Position numbers and translations under genes: made by a program. Shown here in pieces: positions 26,244-34,625 of a stretch of 64,000 nt of DNA. A model generated the notes under the pieces. That model was not told where the DNA came from and did not search any database. It saw only the letters and a program-made list of their open reading frames with translations. Within the stretch, counting starts at the first letter, position 1. The number at the start of each line of letters is the position of its first letter. The stretch comes from Lewinella sp. JB7 (lineage in GTDB: Bacteria; Bacteroidota; Bacteroidia; Chitinophagales; Saprospiraceae): positions 186,001 through 250,000 of the forward strand of contig NZ_JANCTD010000002.1 of assembly GCF_024297185.1 (NCBI RefSeq), in the 5' to 3' direction.

Positions 26244-27294
26244 ATTGGGGGCGGCGCTCGTCTCCGTTGACCCGCATGACGAAGGCATCCTCCGTATATC
26301 GACGACGGATGTCGGCTAGGGCACGATTCAATTCCTCCATTTCCCGGTAGCGGATCGTTACGCCGACCCGCGTGTTGCGCCCCTCCTTATCCGTGTAGGG
26401 CGTGTAGCCGGCCTCCTCCAGCCGGCGAGTCTGCTTATCCACGTTCCGCTGCCGTCCGAACAGTCCGATCGCGATGATCGCTTCGTTCATGACGGGTGCG
26501 GGCGTAGCGGCGGGCGGGTCCGCGGGAGCCGTGGTGGTGGGACGTTCGTTGAGGCGGGGCGGCTCGGCGGGCCGGATCTGATTAGCGTCCACGGTGGGCG
26601 GCGGTGCGGGAGCCGGTGTCCGGACGTCGCTCGGGGCAACGTTAAGCCGATCCTGGGGAATTTCGCGTTCGACGTCCGGTCCTCCGCGGTCCAGCAGGCT
26701 ACCGAAAACCCCGGCGATCCGAAACAGCAGGAAGATGGCGAAAACCAGTCCGATGAGGCCGGTCGTGTACCAAAGTACCCGGCGCGTGCGGGGGGTTAAC
26801 TCCGGCAAACTACTGGAGGTGCCGGCGGACCGTCGGGTCGACTTCCGCGTTCCGGTCCGGCTTCCGCCGCGTGATTTACCCACCGGTCGTTTTTCCTTGC
26901 GCAGAATGGGCTTTAACTCGACGGCGGGAAGACCGTAGCTGCCCTTACTGAAGTTTTCGGAGGTAGGGGAGAAGCGTATTTCTCCGTCGGAGAGCTTGTA
27001 CAGTTTCCCGATGCCTTCCAGCGACACCGCGCTGCCCTCGTCGAGTCTGTGCTTCGTTGATTGTAAGAAGGATTCCACGTCGTGGCGATAGGTCACTTCC
27101 CGTTCAAGTCGACCGTCATCGATCACCAGATTAGCGTTGAAGTCTACCCGGGCGGACGGTGGCTTGGCCTTGCCCTCGATCAGGCTCACCAGCGCCGGCT
27201 GCTCGACCACCAGGAGGGTGCCGATGCCCGGCAGGCACACGCGTCCTTCCTCCATCAGTATCGACCGTAATGCCGTGACTACCTCTCCGTTCAT
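26242..27294 (-). CDS. HU-CCDC81 and SPOR domain membrane protein
   Basis: A 350-residue protein of a type common in Bacteroidota. In order: two HU-like repeats in the first 130 residues (LPGIGTLLV and LEGIGKLYKL are the signatures), a basic Ser/Arg-rich linker, one membrane helix (about 175-196, GLIGLVFAIFLLF), a Pro/Thr-rich periplasmic linker, and a C-terminal SPOR domain (about 275-345) that in known families binds denuded septal peptidoglycan. It may link something cytoplasmic, perhaps the nucleoid, to the cell wall at division. The ATG at 27294 is preferred over the GTG at 27300 because the -7 box ends on base 27300. That box leaves only five bases before the ATG. Confidence 0.85.
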   Translation of the reverse strand: MNGEVVTALRSILMEEGRVCLPGIGTLLVVEQPALVSLIEGKAKPPSARVDFNANLVIDDGRLEREVTYRHDVESFLQSTKHRLDEGSAVSLEGIGKLYKLSDGEIRFSPTSENFSKGSYGLPAVELKPILRKEKRPVGKSRGGSRTGTRKSTRRSAGTSSSLPELTPRTRRVLWYTTGLIGLVFAIFLLFRIAGVFGSLLDRGGPDVEREIPQDRLNVAPSDVRTPAPAPPPTVDANQIRPAEPPRLNERPTTTAPADPPAATPAPVMNEAIIAIGLFGRQRNVDKQTRRLEEAGYTPYTDKEGRNTRVGVTIRYREMEELNRALADIRRRYTEDAFVMRVNGDERRPQ

Positions 27295-27299
27295 ACCCA

Positions 27300-27307
27300 C
27301 AAAAGTA
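27300..27307 (-). promoter_or_regulatory. -7 box (TACTTTTG) abutting the HU/SPOR gene start
   Basis: An exact TAnnTTTG match on the minus strand, five bases from the ATG at 27294. Transcription would start at or next to the start codon, predicting a leaderless message. Confidence 0.5.
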
Positions 27308-27361
27308 GGGAATCCGACACTAGCCGGGGCGGCCGGCAGCGCGCGCTTTCGCGGCGGCGGA

Positions 27362-27916
27362 CTAGTTGTAGGTGGGCTCCTCGCGCATTCCGGCGATAAC
27401 CGAGAAAGCGTTGCCCTTATTTTCCATGACCTGGGCCCACAGGTTTTCCGGATCGCTCTTAAAGAGGTAGTTGGGGTCCATGCGCGCCGTCACCCAGCTG
27501 CCCCCGTTCAGTTCCTCCTGCAACTGATCCTCTGACCAACCACTGTACCCGACGAAGAAGCGAATGTCGCGGGGGGTAATCAACCGTTGGTCGATCAGGA
27601 TCTTGAGTTTTTCGTAGTTACCGCCCCAGAAGATGCCGGGCATAACCTCGTCACTGCCCTCCAGCAGGTCGCCCTTGCGGTGGAGGTAGTGGACGGTGTC
27701 GGTGCCAACGGGGCCTCCGAAATAAACGGACGCGTCGAAGTCCGGAAACTCCTTGACGAGCTTGTCGACGCGCATATTGACCCGACGGTTCATGATGAAT
27801 CCCAGGCTGCCCTCCGGGTTGTGTTCCACGACGAGCACGGTGCTGCGCTTGAAGTTGGGATCGAGCATAAAGGGTTCGGCGAGCAGGATGGTACCGTTCT
27901 TGATTTGATCGGGCAT
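27362..27916 (-). CDS. YqgE/AlgH family protein
   Basis: A 184-residue protein of the YqgE/AlgH (UPF0301) family. Its start PDQIKNGTILLAEP, the LDPNFKRSTVLVVEHN segment, GFIMNR, VYFGGPVG and FVGYSGWSEDQLQEEL are all family signatures. Biochemical function is not established for the family, though AlgH has been linked to regulation in Pseudomonas. Length is usual. It lies upstream of the HU/SPOR gene on the same strand and diverges from the CcmC-like gene. Confidence 0.93.
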   Translation of the reverse strand: MPDQIKNGTILLAEPFMLDPNFKRSTVLVVEHNPEGSLGFIMNRRVNMRVDKLVKEFPDFDASVYFGGPVGTDTVHYLHRKGDLLEGSDEVMPGIFWGGNYEKLKILIDQRLITPRDIRFFVGYSGWSEDQLQEELNGGSWVTARMDPNYLFKSDPENLWAQVMENKGNAFSVIAGMREEPTYN

Positions 27917-28066
27917 GGCAGCAAGTTGAGTCTACCCGATTAACCATCGGGCAGGGGGGTTGGTTGGTTAAGGTAAGCTTACGGTTAACATCAGTCAAGC
28001 GTAAGTTTTCGGAGGGCTGTCCCGGCAATTACCTTCCGGGCTGATCGGCCTGCTTAACTTTACCCC

Positions 28067-29218
28067 ATGGAAAGACTTATGCGGCAGCACTGGTGGAAAC
28101 TCCTCTCCGTGCTCATCCTGGTATACGCCCTCATTGCGGGGATGCTCGTTCCCCTCAAGCCCAATCTGCTGTCCGTAAGCCCGAGTGCCGCAACGCCGGG
28201 CCAGTCCCAAAGCTTTGAGCTGCTGGGCTACAATACCCGCTTCGCCGAGGATGCCAACAGCACGCGGGCCTGGCTCAACTACGGTGACGGTCTGGCTCTG
28301 GAGGCTACGCGCGTGGAGGTCATTGACGATCGCCGCGCTACGGTCACCTTCGACCTCCCCTGGCATCTCCCCAAGGAGGAGTCCGGAGCCGCTTCCCTTT
28401 CTCTGATCGTGTCCGGCACGGCCAACGGAGCCTTCGTGACGCCGGGAGCGATCATTTTCCGGCAGGACGCGGTGTCCCCCGACCCGGCCGCCACCCGGGC
28501 CGCCTGGAGCCGGTCCGCCCCGCAGGCCGGAGACCTTACCGCCAACCCGAACATGACCTTTCCCTACCGGGGTCTCCTCGGGGAAACGATTCGGAATACC
28601 TACTTCCACGTCAGCCTCTGGTTCGCCATGATGTTTCTGTTCATCGCCGCGGTGGTTTACGCCATCCGCTACCTGATGATCAAGTCCCGGCAAGATGCCG
28701 CCCGATTGGACACGGACGCCGGACTGACCGATCTGAGCGCTCTGGAACGCACCGACCAGTGGTCGGTCGTCTTTACCGGCGTCGGGATGCTCTTCGGTGT
28801 ACTGGGACTACTCACCGGAGCGGTCTGGGCAAAGTACACCTGGGGCAGTTTCTGGAACTGGGACATCAAACAATTCACGACCCTCATTGCGCTGCTCATT
28901 TACGCGGGCTACTTCGTGCTGCGCGCCGCCTTCCCCGACCCGGAGCAGCGGGCCCGCCTGGGCGCGGTGTACAACATCTTCGCCTTCGCCTGCCTCATTC
29001 CCCTGATCTACATTCTGCCCCGCATGAGTGCCACCAGTCTGCACCCGGGGGCCGAGGGAAATCCCGCCATGGGAGGGGAGGATCTCGACAACACGATGCG
29101 CATGGTGTTTTACCCGACGATCATCGGCTGGACCCTCTTCGGCGGCTGGATGGCGGGGGTGGCCTACCGTGCCCGCGTGGTCGGCGAACGGCTGCTGCGT
29201 CGGCAGGATTCGTTTTAA
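28067..29218 (+). CDS. CcmC/CcsA-family cytochrome c assembly protein with a large periplasmic insertion
   Basis: A haem-handling membrane protein of the CcmC/CcsA family, 383 residues from this start. The family signature WWD motif is seen as TWGSFWNWD (about residues 263-271), with conserved His candidates in TYFHVSLW and ATSLHPG. About six membrane helices are visible. Odd feature: after the first helix (about 10-30) comes a soluble, extracytoplasmic-looking stretch of about 140 residues before the second, whereas simple CcmC proteins are about 220-250 residues long. A -7-like TAACTTTA (28055-28062) lies four bases before this ATG; the in-frame ATG at 28079 (MRQHWWK) is an alternative start. 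The subtilase gene begins one base after the stop codon. Confidence 0.85.
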   Translation: MERLMRQHWWKLLSVLILVYALIAGMLVPLKPNLLSVSPSAATPGQSQSFELLGYNTRFAEDANSTRAWLNYGDGLALEATRVEVIDDRRATVTFDLPWHLPKEESGAASLSLIVSGTANGAFVTPGAIIFRQDAVSPDPAATRAAWSRSAPQAGDLTANPNMTFPYRGLLGETIRNTYFHVSLWFAMMFLFIAAVVYAIRYLMIKSRQDAARLDTDAGLTDLSALERTDQWSVVFTGVGMLFGVLGLLTGAVWAKYTWGSFWNWDIKQFTTLIALLIYAGYFVLRAAFPDPEQRARLGAVYNIFAFACLIPLIYILPRMSATSLHPGAEGNPAMGGEDLDNTMRMVFYPTIIGWTLFGGWMAGVAYRARVVGERLLRRQDSF

Positions 29219-29219
29219 C

Positions 29220-30797
29220 GTGTTGCGCGTCGTTCTCTTACTGGGAGGTCTGCTTGTTGGCGTACTGCTGCCGGCGCAACGAATCGAAACCCGGTTGATC
29301 TGCCACTGGGTTCCGGGAAGTGTGCCCCGGGATGCGGGGCGGGCAAAATATCCAGCCCAGCCCGGACGGCAGCTCGCCGAAAACATCACCCTGCTGACGT
29401 TCACGGATGCCGCAACCGCGGAAGCCACCCGGGCAATCTTGCGCCGAAATCCGGCCGTGCGTTCCGTTCAGTACGATTGGAAGGTCACCTTCCGGAGCAC
29501 CCCGAACGACCCGCTGTACGCCAGTCAATCCAACCTGCGCCGGTCGGGGTTCGAAGCGGCCTGGGACCTCACGACTGGCGGTACTACTCCCGACGGAACG
29601 CCCATCGTTACGGCGGTGCTCGACGGAGGGTTCGACGTCGACCACGAGGATCTCCGCGCTAGCCTGTGGACAAACGCGGCGGAAATCCCCGGCGACGGCG
29701 TAGATAACGACGGTAATGGCCTCGTCGACGACCTCCACGGCTGGGACTACGCAGCCGGCTCGGGGAGCCTCGGCACCGATACGCACGGTACCCAGGTGGC
29801 GGGCATCATTGGTGCCCGGGGAGACAACGACACCGGAGTGGCGGGAACAAATTGGCAAAGTCAGCTCATGCTGTTCACCATAGCGACGGTCTCGGACATC
29901 ATCGCCGCGTACGGATACATCATCGAGCAACGCTCCTTGCACCTGCGCTCCGCCGGCCAGCAGGGAGCCCTCGTCGTGGCGACCAACGCCAGCTTCGGCA
30001 TTGAAGGGGCGACCTGCGCCGACTTCCCCGTGTGGGGCGATATGTACGACCGGCTCGGGGAAGCGGGCATCCTTACCGCCGCCAGCGTAGTGAATCTGGC
30101 CCGCGACGTCGACCTGGCCGGGGACATGCCTACCGACTGCCCGAGCGAATTCCTCCTCGGGGTCACCAACGTCGATACGGACGACCGGCTCTTCCCCTCC
30201 GCCGGCTACGGCAGCGAGCATGTCGACCTGGGCGCACCCGGCGAGGGCAGCTACACGACCCGCCCCGGCAACCGCTACGGGAGCTTCGGAAGCACGAGTG
30301 CGGCGGCACCCTACGTTACCGGTGCGATCTCGCTCCTATACGCCAGTCCGTGTCCGTTGCTCCACCAACTGGCCCGCGGCGACCCGCCCGCCGCCGCGCT
30401 CCTGGTGCGCAAGAGTTTGCTCGCTTCGGTGGACGAATCACCCTCGCTGCAGTTCCGGACCAGCAGCGGCGGTCGCTTAAATGTCGCGGCGGCCCAGCGG
30501 GAACTGCTTCGGTACTGTACGGTGGAAAAGTCAGGTAATTTGGAGGCGGTGTCCGTTTATCCCAGTCCAACAAGCGGCTCGGTACGCATCATCACGAACG
30601 CGGCGACCCTGGCGGAAGTGCCGGAAGTGGAAGTTTACGATGCCCTCGGACGCAGGGTGCGTCGCGGCCCTACCGTACTTACGTCCATCTTTCCGGTTAC
30701 GGTGGAGGCCGACCTGGCGGGGCTCCCCGGAGGGTGGTACCTGCTGCGGCTCCGTAGTGATTCCCAGCGGGCGAGCATTCCCGTACTGGTCCGCTAG
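29220..30797 (+). CDS. Secreted S8 subtilisin-like protease with T9SS C-terminal signal
   Basis: A 525-residue exported serine protease. The frame is open far upstream, but the signal peptide (LRVVLLLGGLLVGVLLPAQ) begins at a GTG at 29220, one base after the stop codon of the CcmC-like gene, so I use that start. The catalytic triad is visible: Asp135 in AVLDGGFDVDHEDL, His189 in DTHGTQVAGI and Ser360 in GSTSAAAPYVTG, with oxyanion Asn in ATNASFG. The last 85 residues (from VSVYPSPTSG, with VYDALGRRV and PGGWYLLRLRS) form a type A sorting domain for the type IX secretion system, so it is likely displayed or released outside the cell. Confidence 0.9.
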   Translation: MLRVVLLLGGLLVGVLLPAQRIETRLICHWVPGSVPRDAGRAKYPAQPGRQLAENITLLTFTDAATAEATRAILRRNPAVRSVQYDWKVTFRSTPNDPLYASQSNLRRSGFEAAWDLTTGGTTPDGTPIVTAVLDGGFDVDHEDLRASLWTNAAEIPGDGVDNDGNGLVDDLHGWDYAAGSGSLGTDTHGTQVAGIIGARGDNDTGVAGTNWQSQLMLFTIATVSDIIAAYGYIIEQRSLHLRSAGQQGALVVATNASFGIEGATCADFPVWGDMYDRLGEAGILTAASVVNLARDVDLAGDMPTDCPSEFLLGVTNVDTDDRLFPSAGYGSEHVDLGAPGEGSYTTRPGNRYGSFGSTSAAAPYVTGAISLLYASPCPLLHQLARGDPPAAALLVRKSLLASVDESPSLQFRTSSGGRLNVAAAQRELLRYCTVEKSGNLEAVSVYPSPTSGSVRIITNAATLAEVPEVEVYDALGRRVRRGPTVLTSIFPVTVEADLAGLPGGWYLLRLRSDSQRASIPVLVR

Positions 30798-30945
30798 AGG
30801 GTGAGGAAAGATATTTTTCCGAAGGGAAAATAAAATGGCAATATTTGTAGTCACTAGTGTCGTCACGAACATGACCAAACCGCCACTGTTTTAGGGCATA
30901 CTTCCGGTGAAAGAACCGGTGGTGTAACCACTTCAACCTTATATT

Positions 30946-31842
30946 ATGCAAAAGATTACCCTTCTTCTTCTCGTTCTTGCCGTAGGACTTTCGTCCTGCG
31001 TCAGCAAGAAAAAGTACGAGGCCAGCATGGCCGAAGTCGCATCCCGCGACGAGTTGATCGCCCAGCGCGATCAGGAACTGAACCGCTACGCCCAGCAACT
31101 GGCCGAGTGCGAACGCCGCGAGATCCAGATCAAGAACCAGTACGATAATGCCCAGGCCCAGGCCCAGATCCGCCAGGAGCAGATCGAGGACCTCCGCAAG
31201 CAACGCGACGCCCAGATCGAGCAGGTCGGTGACCTGACCGTACTGAGCCAGGGAGCCAACCAGAACATCGGCAAGACGCTCGAGCAACTGGAAGGCAAGG
31301 ACCGGTACATCCGTCTGCTGCAGGCCGCCAAGTCGAAGGCTGACTCCATCAACCTCGCCCTGGCCGTCAACCTCAAAAGCGTTCTCCGCGAGGGCATCGA
31401 GGACCAGGACGTAGACATCAAGGTCGACAAGACCGTCGTTTACATCAACCTGTCCGACAAGATGCTCTACAAGAGTGGCAGCTACCAGATCACCGATCGC
31501 GCCGGTGAGGTGCTCGAGAAGATCGCCCAGATCGCCAAGAGCCGCCCGAATCTCGACCTCATGGTGGAAGGCTACACCGACAACGTGCCCATCAACAGCG
31601 CCTGCGTGAAGGACAACTGGGACCTGTCCGTACTGCGTTCCACGGCCGTCGTAAAGGCGCTGCAGAACAAGTACGACATCGACCCCAACCGCCTGATTGC
31701 CTCCGGTCGTGGAGAGTACAACCAGCTGGTAGCCAACGACACTCCGGAGAACCGCTCCATCAACCGGCGTACGCGGATTATCCTGCTGCCCCGCCTGAAC
31801 CAGTTCTACGACCTTCTGGACCCCAATAAGGTGCCAGAATAA
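30946..31842 (+). CDS. OmpA-family peptidoglycan-binding lipoprotein
   Basis: A 298-residue outer-membrane lipoprotein. Signal peptide with lipidated Cys18 (GLSSC), a long Gln/Glu-rich coiled coil (about 25-140) and a C-terminal OmpA/MotB-like domain (about 150-285) with VEGYTDNVPI, the N-x2-L-S-x2-R pattern (NWDLSVLRSTAVV) and NRRTRIILLP, which bind diaminopimelate in peptidoglycan. It probably anchors the outer membrane to the wall. It is monocistronic, with a terminator at 31868. The 148-base upstream spacer holds no exact -7 box. Confidence 0.92.
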   Translation: MQKITLLLLVLAVGLSSCVSKKKYEASMAEVASRDELIAQRDQELNRYAQQLAECERREIQIKNQYDNAQAQAQIRQEQIEDLRKQRDAQIEQVGDLTVLSQGANQNIGKTLEQLEGKDRYIRLLQAAKSKADSINLALAVNLKSVLREGIEDQDVDIKVDKTVVYINLSDKMLYKSGSYQITDRAGEVLEKIAQIAKSRPNLDLMVEGYTDNVPINSACVKDNWDLSVLRSTAVVKALQNKYDIDPNRLIASGRGEYNQLVANDTPENRSINRRTRIILLPRLNQFYDLLDPNKVPE

Positions 31843-31867
31843 CGACTTACTTTCTACTACCATTGGC

Positions 31868-31907
31868 GGAACCCCGGATTGCTACGGCAGTGCGGGGTTT
31901 CCCTTTT
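31868..31907. terminator. Shared terminator between ompA-like and tilS genes
   Basis: GGAACCCCG (from 31868) pairs with CGGGGTTTCC (to 31902) with one bulge, and the loop itself can form a further 5-bp stem (ATTGC/GCAGT). TTTT follows. It overlaps the last codons of tilS on the other strand. Confidence 0.6.
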
Positions 31908-33216
31908 GTAGCCGGATCCGTAACACACGATCGTCCTGCTCCCCTACGGCCCAGTCATCCGCAATCCGGTGGCCGACGATCGCTACGATACTTCCCGCGG
32001 GGGTGCACAACAGACGTAAGTCATCCCGCTCCCAGATGGCTACCTTATCGTCCACTAGAATGTCCTGGATCTTTTTGCTACCCTGCATACCGAAGGGTTG
32101 CATACGGTCGCCCGCCCGGCGGGGCCGCAGGAGCAACGGAAGTTCGGGAAGCCGGCAGTACTGGTCTGCTCCGCTGAGTACTCGTGGACGGTCGGTAACG
32201 GCCAGTTCGATCCGCCCGCCCGGTAGCTCCGCGGTAAAGGGCAACCGATGCACCTGCACCGGTTCTTCGGCCGCAGATTCAGGAGTTCCAGGCTCAAAGA
32301 CGATTTCCGCCGGACTTACGCGCGCCCGGTAGCCGCGCCCGGGGATGATCCGGTTTCCCGTCACGGTAAGCATTTGTCGGTAGGCGTCGTCCCCGAAGCC
32401 CATGTAGGCGGTATGGTGATGGAGGAGGGTCAGCGTATCGGTGAAGGTCAGTAGCTCGGTCCTTCGGTCGAATACTATGCGCCCTCCCTGCCGGCGAAGA
32501 CACGTTTCGGCGACGGATGCGAGTCCGCGGAGATAAAAAAACTCGGCCGAGCGCAGGTGGCCGAGGGTCGTGGAGGCCCCCTCCGGCGTCAGTCCCATCT
32601 CCTGCAGGCGGGGGACGAGGTGATGGCGAATCCGGTTACGCGCGTAGTCGTCGGACTGGTTACTGGCGTCCTCCCGCCAGGTGAGCCCATGCTGCCGGGC
32701 GTACTCTAGTATTTGACTGCGGCTGGAAGAGAGGAGCGGTCGCACCAGGGGGAAATCGGTGCGGCTGGGTATTCCCCGTATTCCCGGTAGGCCGGTGCCG
32801 CGGATCAGGTGGAACAACAAAGATTCCAACGCGTCATCGGCGTGGTGAGCCGTAACGAGAAGATCACAGCTATACTCATCCAGAATTTTCTTGAAATATG
32901 TATACCTGATTTCCCGCGCCCTCAACTGGACGTTTCCGTCCGATTTTCGGAGGGGGAAGGAGCCTACGGCCAGGGGTACCCCCAGGGTTTCCGCCAACGC
33001 TTTAACCGCAGCCTCGTCCCGGTCCGACTCTTCCCCACGCAGGTGGTAGTTGCAGTGAGCGATAACGATGAAATAGCCTTCGGCGTGCAGTAAGTGGGCC
33101 AGGGTAGTGCTGTCGAGGCCACCACTGACGGCCACCAGTAAGCGCTCCGTGCCCCGCAGCAGACCCTCCTCCCGGACGAACCGACGAAAAGTGGCAATCA
33201 GGTCTTCGCCCTTCAC
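31882..33216 (-). CDS. tilS: tRNA(Ile)-lysidine synthase
   Basis: A 444-residue ATP-dependent enzyme that changes C34 to lysidine in the CAU-anticodon tRNA-Ile, essential for correct AUA decoding. The N-type ATP pyrophosphatase loop AVSGGLDSTTL (about residues 29-39) is clear, with HCNYHLRG and TAHHADDALESLLFHLIRGTG further on. A C-terminal TilS domain with PRRAGDRMQPFGM and KKIQDILVD follows. Length is standard. Its start overlaps the stop of rlmH by four bases (ATGA), so the two are cotranscribed and probably translationally coupled. Confidence 0.96.
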   Translation of the reverse strand: MKGEDLIATFRRFVREEGLLRGTERLLVAVSGGLDSTTLAHLLHAEGYFIVIAHCNYHLRGEESDRDEAAVKALAETLGVPLAVGSFPLRKSDGNVQLRAREIRYTYFKKILDEYSCDLLVTAHHADDALESLLFHLIRGTGLPGIRGIPSRTDFPLVRPLLSSSRSQILEYARQHGLTWREDASNQSDDYARNRIRHHLVPRLQEMGLTPEGASTTLGHLRSAEFFYLRGLASVAETCLRRQGGRIVFDRRTELLTFTDTLTLLHHHTAYMGFGDDAYRQMLTVTGNRIIPGRGYRARVSPAEIVFEPGTPESAAEEPVQVHRLPFTAELPGGRIELAVTDRPRVLSGADQYCRLPELPLLLRPRRAGDRMQPFGMQGSKKIQDILVDDKVAIWERDDLRLLCTPAGSIVAIVGHRIADDWAVGEQDDRVLRIRLQKGNPALP

Positions 33217-33686
33217 GGGTTGTGGTACTTTTCGTTGCGTAGGATGGTCATGGCCCGGTAAAGCTGTTCGGTGAAGAACAGCCGAATCATCTGGTGGCTG
33301 AAGGTCATTTTACTGAGACTCAGCTTGGCATCGGCCCGCTCGTAGAGTAGGGGAGCGAACCCGTACGCGCCCCCGACCAGAAAGACCAGCCGCCGGGCCG
33401 GCCGTTGCAGCTCACGCTCCATGTAGGCGGCGAATCCCTCGCTGGTAAGTTGGTCACCGCCCTCGTCGAGCAGGATCAGGCGGTCGTCCGGGGCGAGGCG
33501 GGCGAGTACGGCTTCGGCTTCCTTCTCGAGGAGCTGACGGGCCGCGAGTTTTCCGGCCTTGCGAACGTCGGGCACGATTTCGAAAGTGATCGGCAGGTAA
33601 TACGTCAGGCGTTTCTGGTACACGGCCTCGCCCGTACGCAGGTACGCCTCACTGGTTTTGCCGATGTACATTACCACCACCTTCAT
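33213..33686 (-). CDS. rlmH: 23S rRNA (pseudouridine1915-N3)-methyltransferase
   Basis: A 157-residue SPOUT-class methyltransferase acting on helix 69 of 23S rRNA. Signatures: the DRLILLDEGGDQLTSEGFA segment, FLVGGAYGF (SAM-binding knot) and the C-terminal LSLSKMTFSHQMIRLFFTEQLYRA, ending in KYHNP. Length is usual. It precedes tilS with a four-base overlap. A near-consensus -7 box TAGCTTTA (33691-33698) lies four bases before the start codon, so the transcript may be almost leaderless. Confidence 0.96.
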   Translation of the reverse strand: MKVVVMYIGKTSEAYLRTGEAVYQKRLTYYLPITFEIVPDVRKAGKLAARQLLEKEAEAVLARLAPDDRLILLDEGGDQLTSEGFAAYMERELQRPARRLVFLVGGAYGFAPLLYERADAKLSLSKMTFSHQMIRLFFTEQLYRAMTILRNEKYHNP

Positions 33687-33778
33687 GCGGTAAAGCTACT
33701 AAAGCCGCCGGGAGGGGAACCAAAAGACACTGCTTCGCGGGTATTACCTTGCACCCGCGCGCCGCCGCCCGACCTACC

Positions 33779-34615
33779 ATGACGTACACCGTTTACCACC
33801 TGGCCTGTACGGCCGAAGATTCCGACCTTCTCCTGGCCCTGCTGGCCGATGCCGGCTTCGATTCTTTCGAAGAGACGGACACCGGCCTCGATGCCTACGC
33901 GTTGTCGGAGGATGACCAAAGCTCGATTGAAGTATTAGAAGAACTAAAGGCACGTTACTCCTTCACTTATACGTCGGAAGAGCTGCCGGACCGAAACTGG
34001 AACGAAGAGTGGGAGAGTGGCTTTTCTCCCATCCGTATTGATGATCGCTTACTGATCCGGGCTAGCTTTCACCCGCCGGAACCAAGTATGCGGCGCGAAA
34101 TCGTTATCGATCCGAAGATGGCCTTCGGAACGGGCCACCACGCCACCACCCACATGATGTGCGAGCGTCTACTGGAACACTTCGCGGGTCATCACCCGAC
34201 ACCCACTCACGTGCTGGACTATGGATGCGGAACCGGCGTTCTGGCCATCCTGGCAAAGCAACTCGGAGCGGGTAGGGTAGCGGCCGTGGACATCGAACTG
34301 CCCGCCTACGAAAGCACCCTCGAAAATGCCGCCACCAACGGCGTGGAACTGGAGGAGGTCGTACACGGCGTGCTGTCGGACGTACCCGTTGGCAAGCCGT
34401 ACGACCTGGTACTGGCAAACATCAATCGCAACGTACTATTGGAAACGGGCGAGGCGTTGTACCAGCGCCTCAGCGCGGGCGGAACGGTGTACATGAGCGG
34501 GGTGCTGGCGGCGGACGAACAACTGTTGATCAGCCACCTCGAACAACTGGGTTTCCGGCACCGGGCCACCTACGCGCGGGAAGATTGGCGGGCCTTTGAC
34601 TTTACCCGCGACTGA
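33779..34615 (+). CDS. prmA: Ribosomal protein L11 methyltransferase
   Basis: A 278-residue SAM-dependent methyltransferase modifying ribosomal protein L11. An N-terminal substrate-recognition domain (about 1-95, ending with the RNWNEEWESGF motif) is followed by the catalytic domain: DPKMAFGTGHHATTHMM, the SAM-binding LDYGCGTGVLAILA and the LANINRNVLL motif. The ATG at 33779 is preferred over an in-frame one at 33749 because the family begins with a beta strand like TYTVYHLAC. It is followed after 10 bases by the very large exported protein gene. Confidence 0.94.
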   Translation: MTYTVYHLACTAEDSDLLLALLADAGFDSFEETDTGLDAYALSEDDQSSIEVLEELKARYSFTYTSEELPDRNWNEEWESGFSPIRIDDRLLIRASFHPPEPSMRREIVIDPKMAFGTGHHATTHMMCERLLEHFAGHHPTPTHVLDYGCGTGVLAILAKQLGAGRVAAVDIELPAYESTLENAATNGVELEEVVHGVLSDVPVGKPYDLVLANINRNVLLETGEALYQRLSAGGTVYMSGVLAADEQLLISHLEQLGFRHRATYAREDWRAFDFTRD

Positions 34616-34625
34616 ACAACACAAT

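Noticed and set aside
27973-27982. The palindrome GTAAGCTTAC between yqgE and the CcmC-like gene
   Set aside because: A ten-base palindrome is plausible as an operator in this divergent region, but it is short, stands alone and could be chance. A copy elsewhere would be needed.
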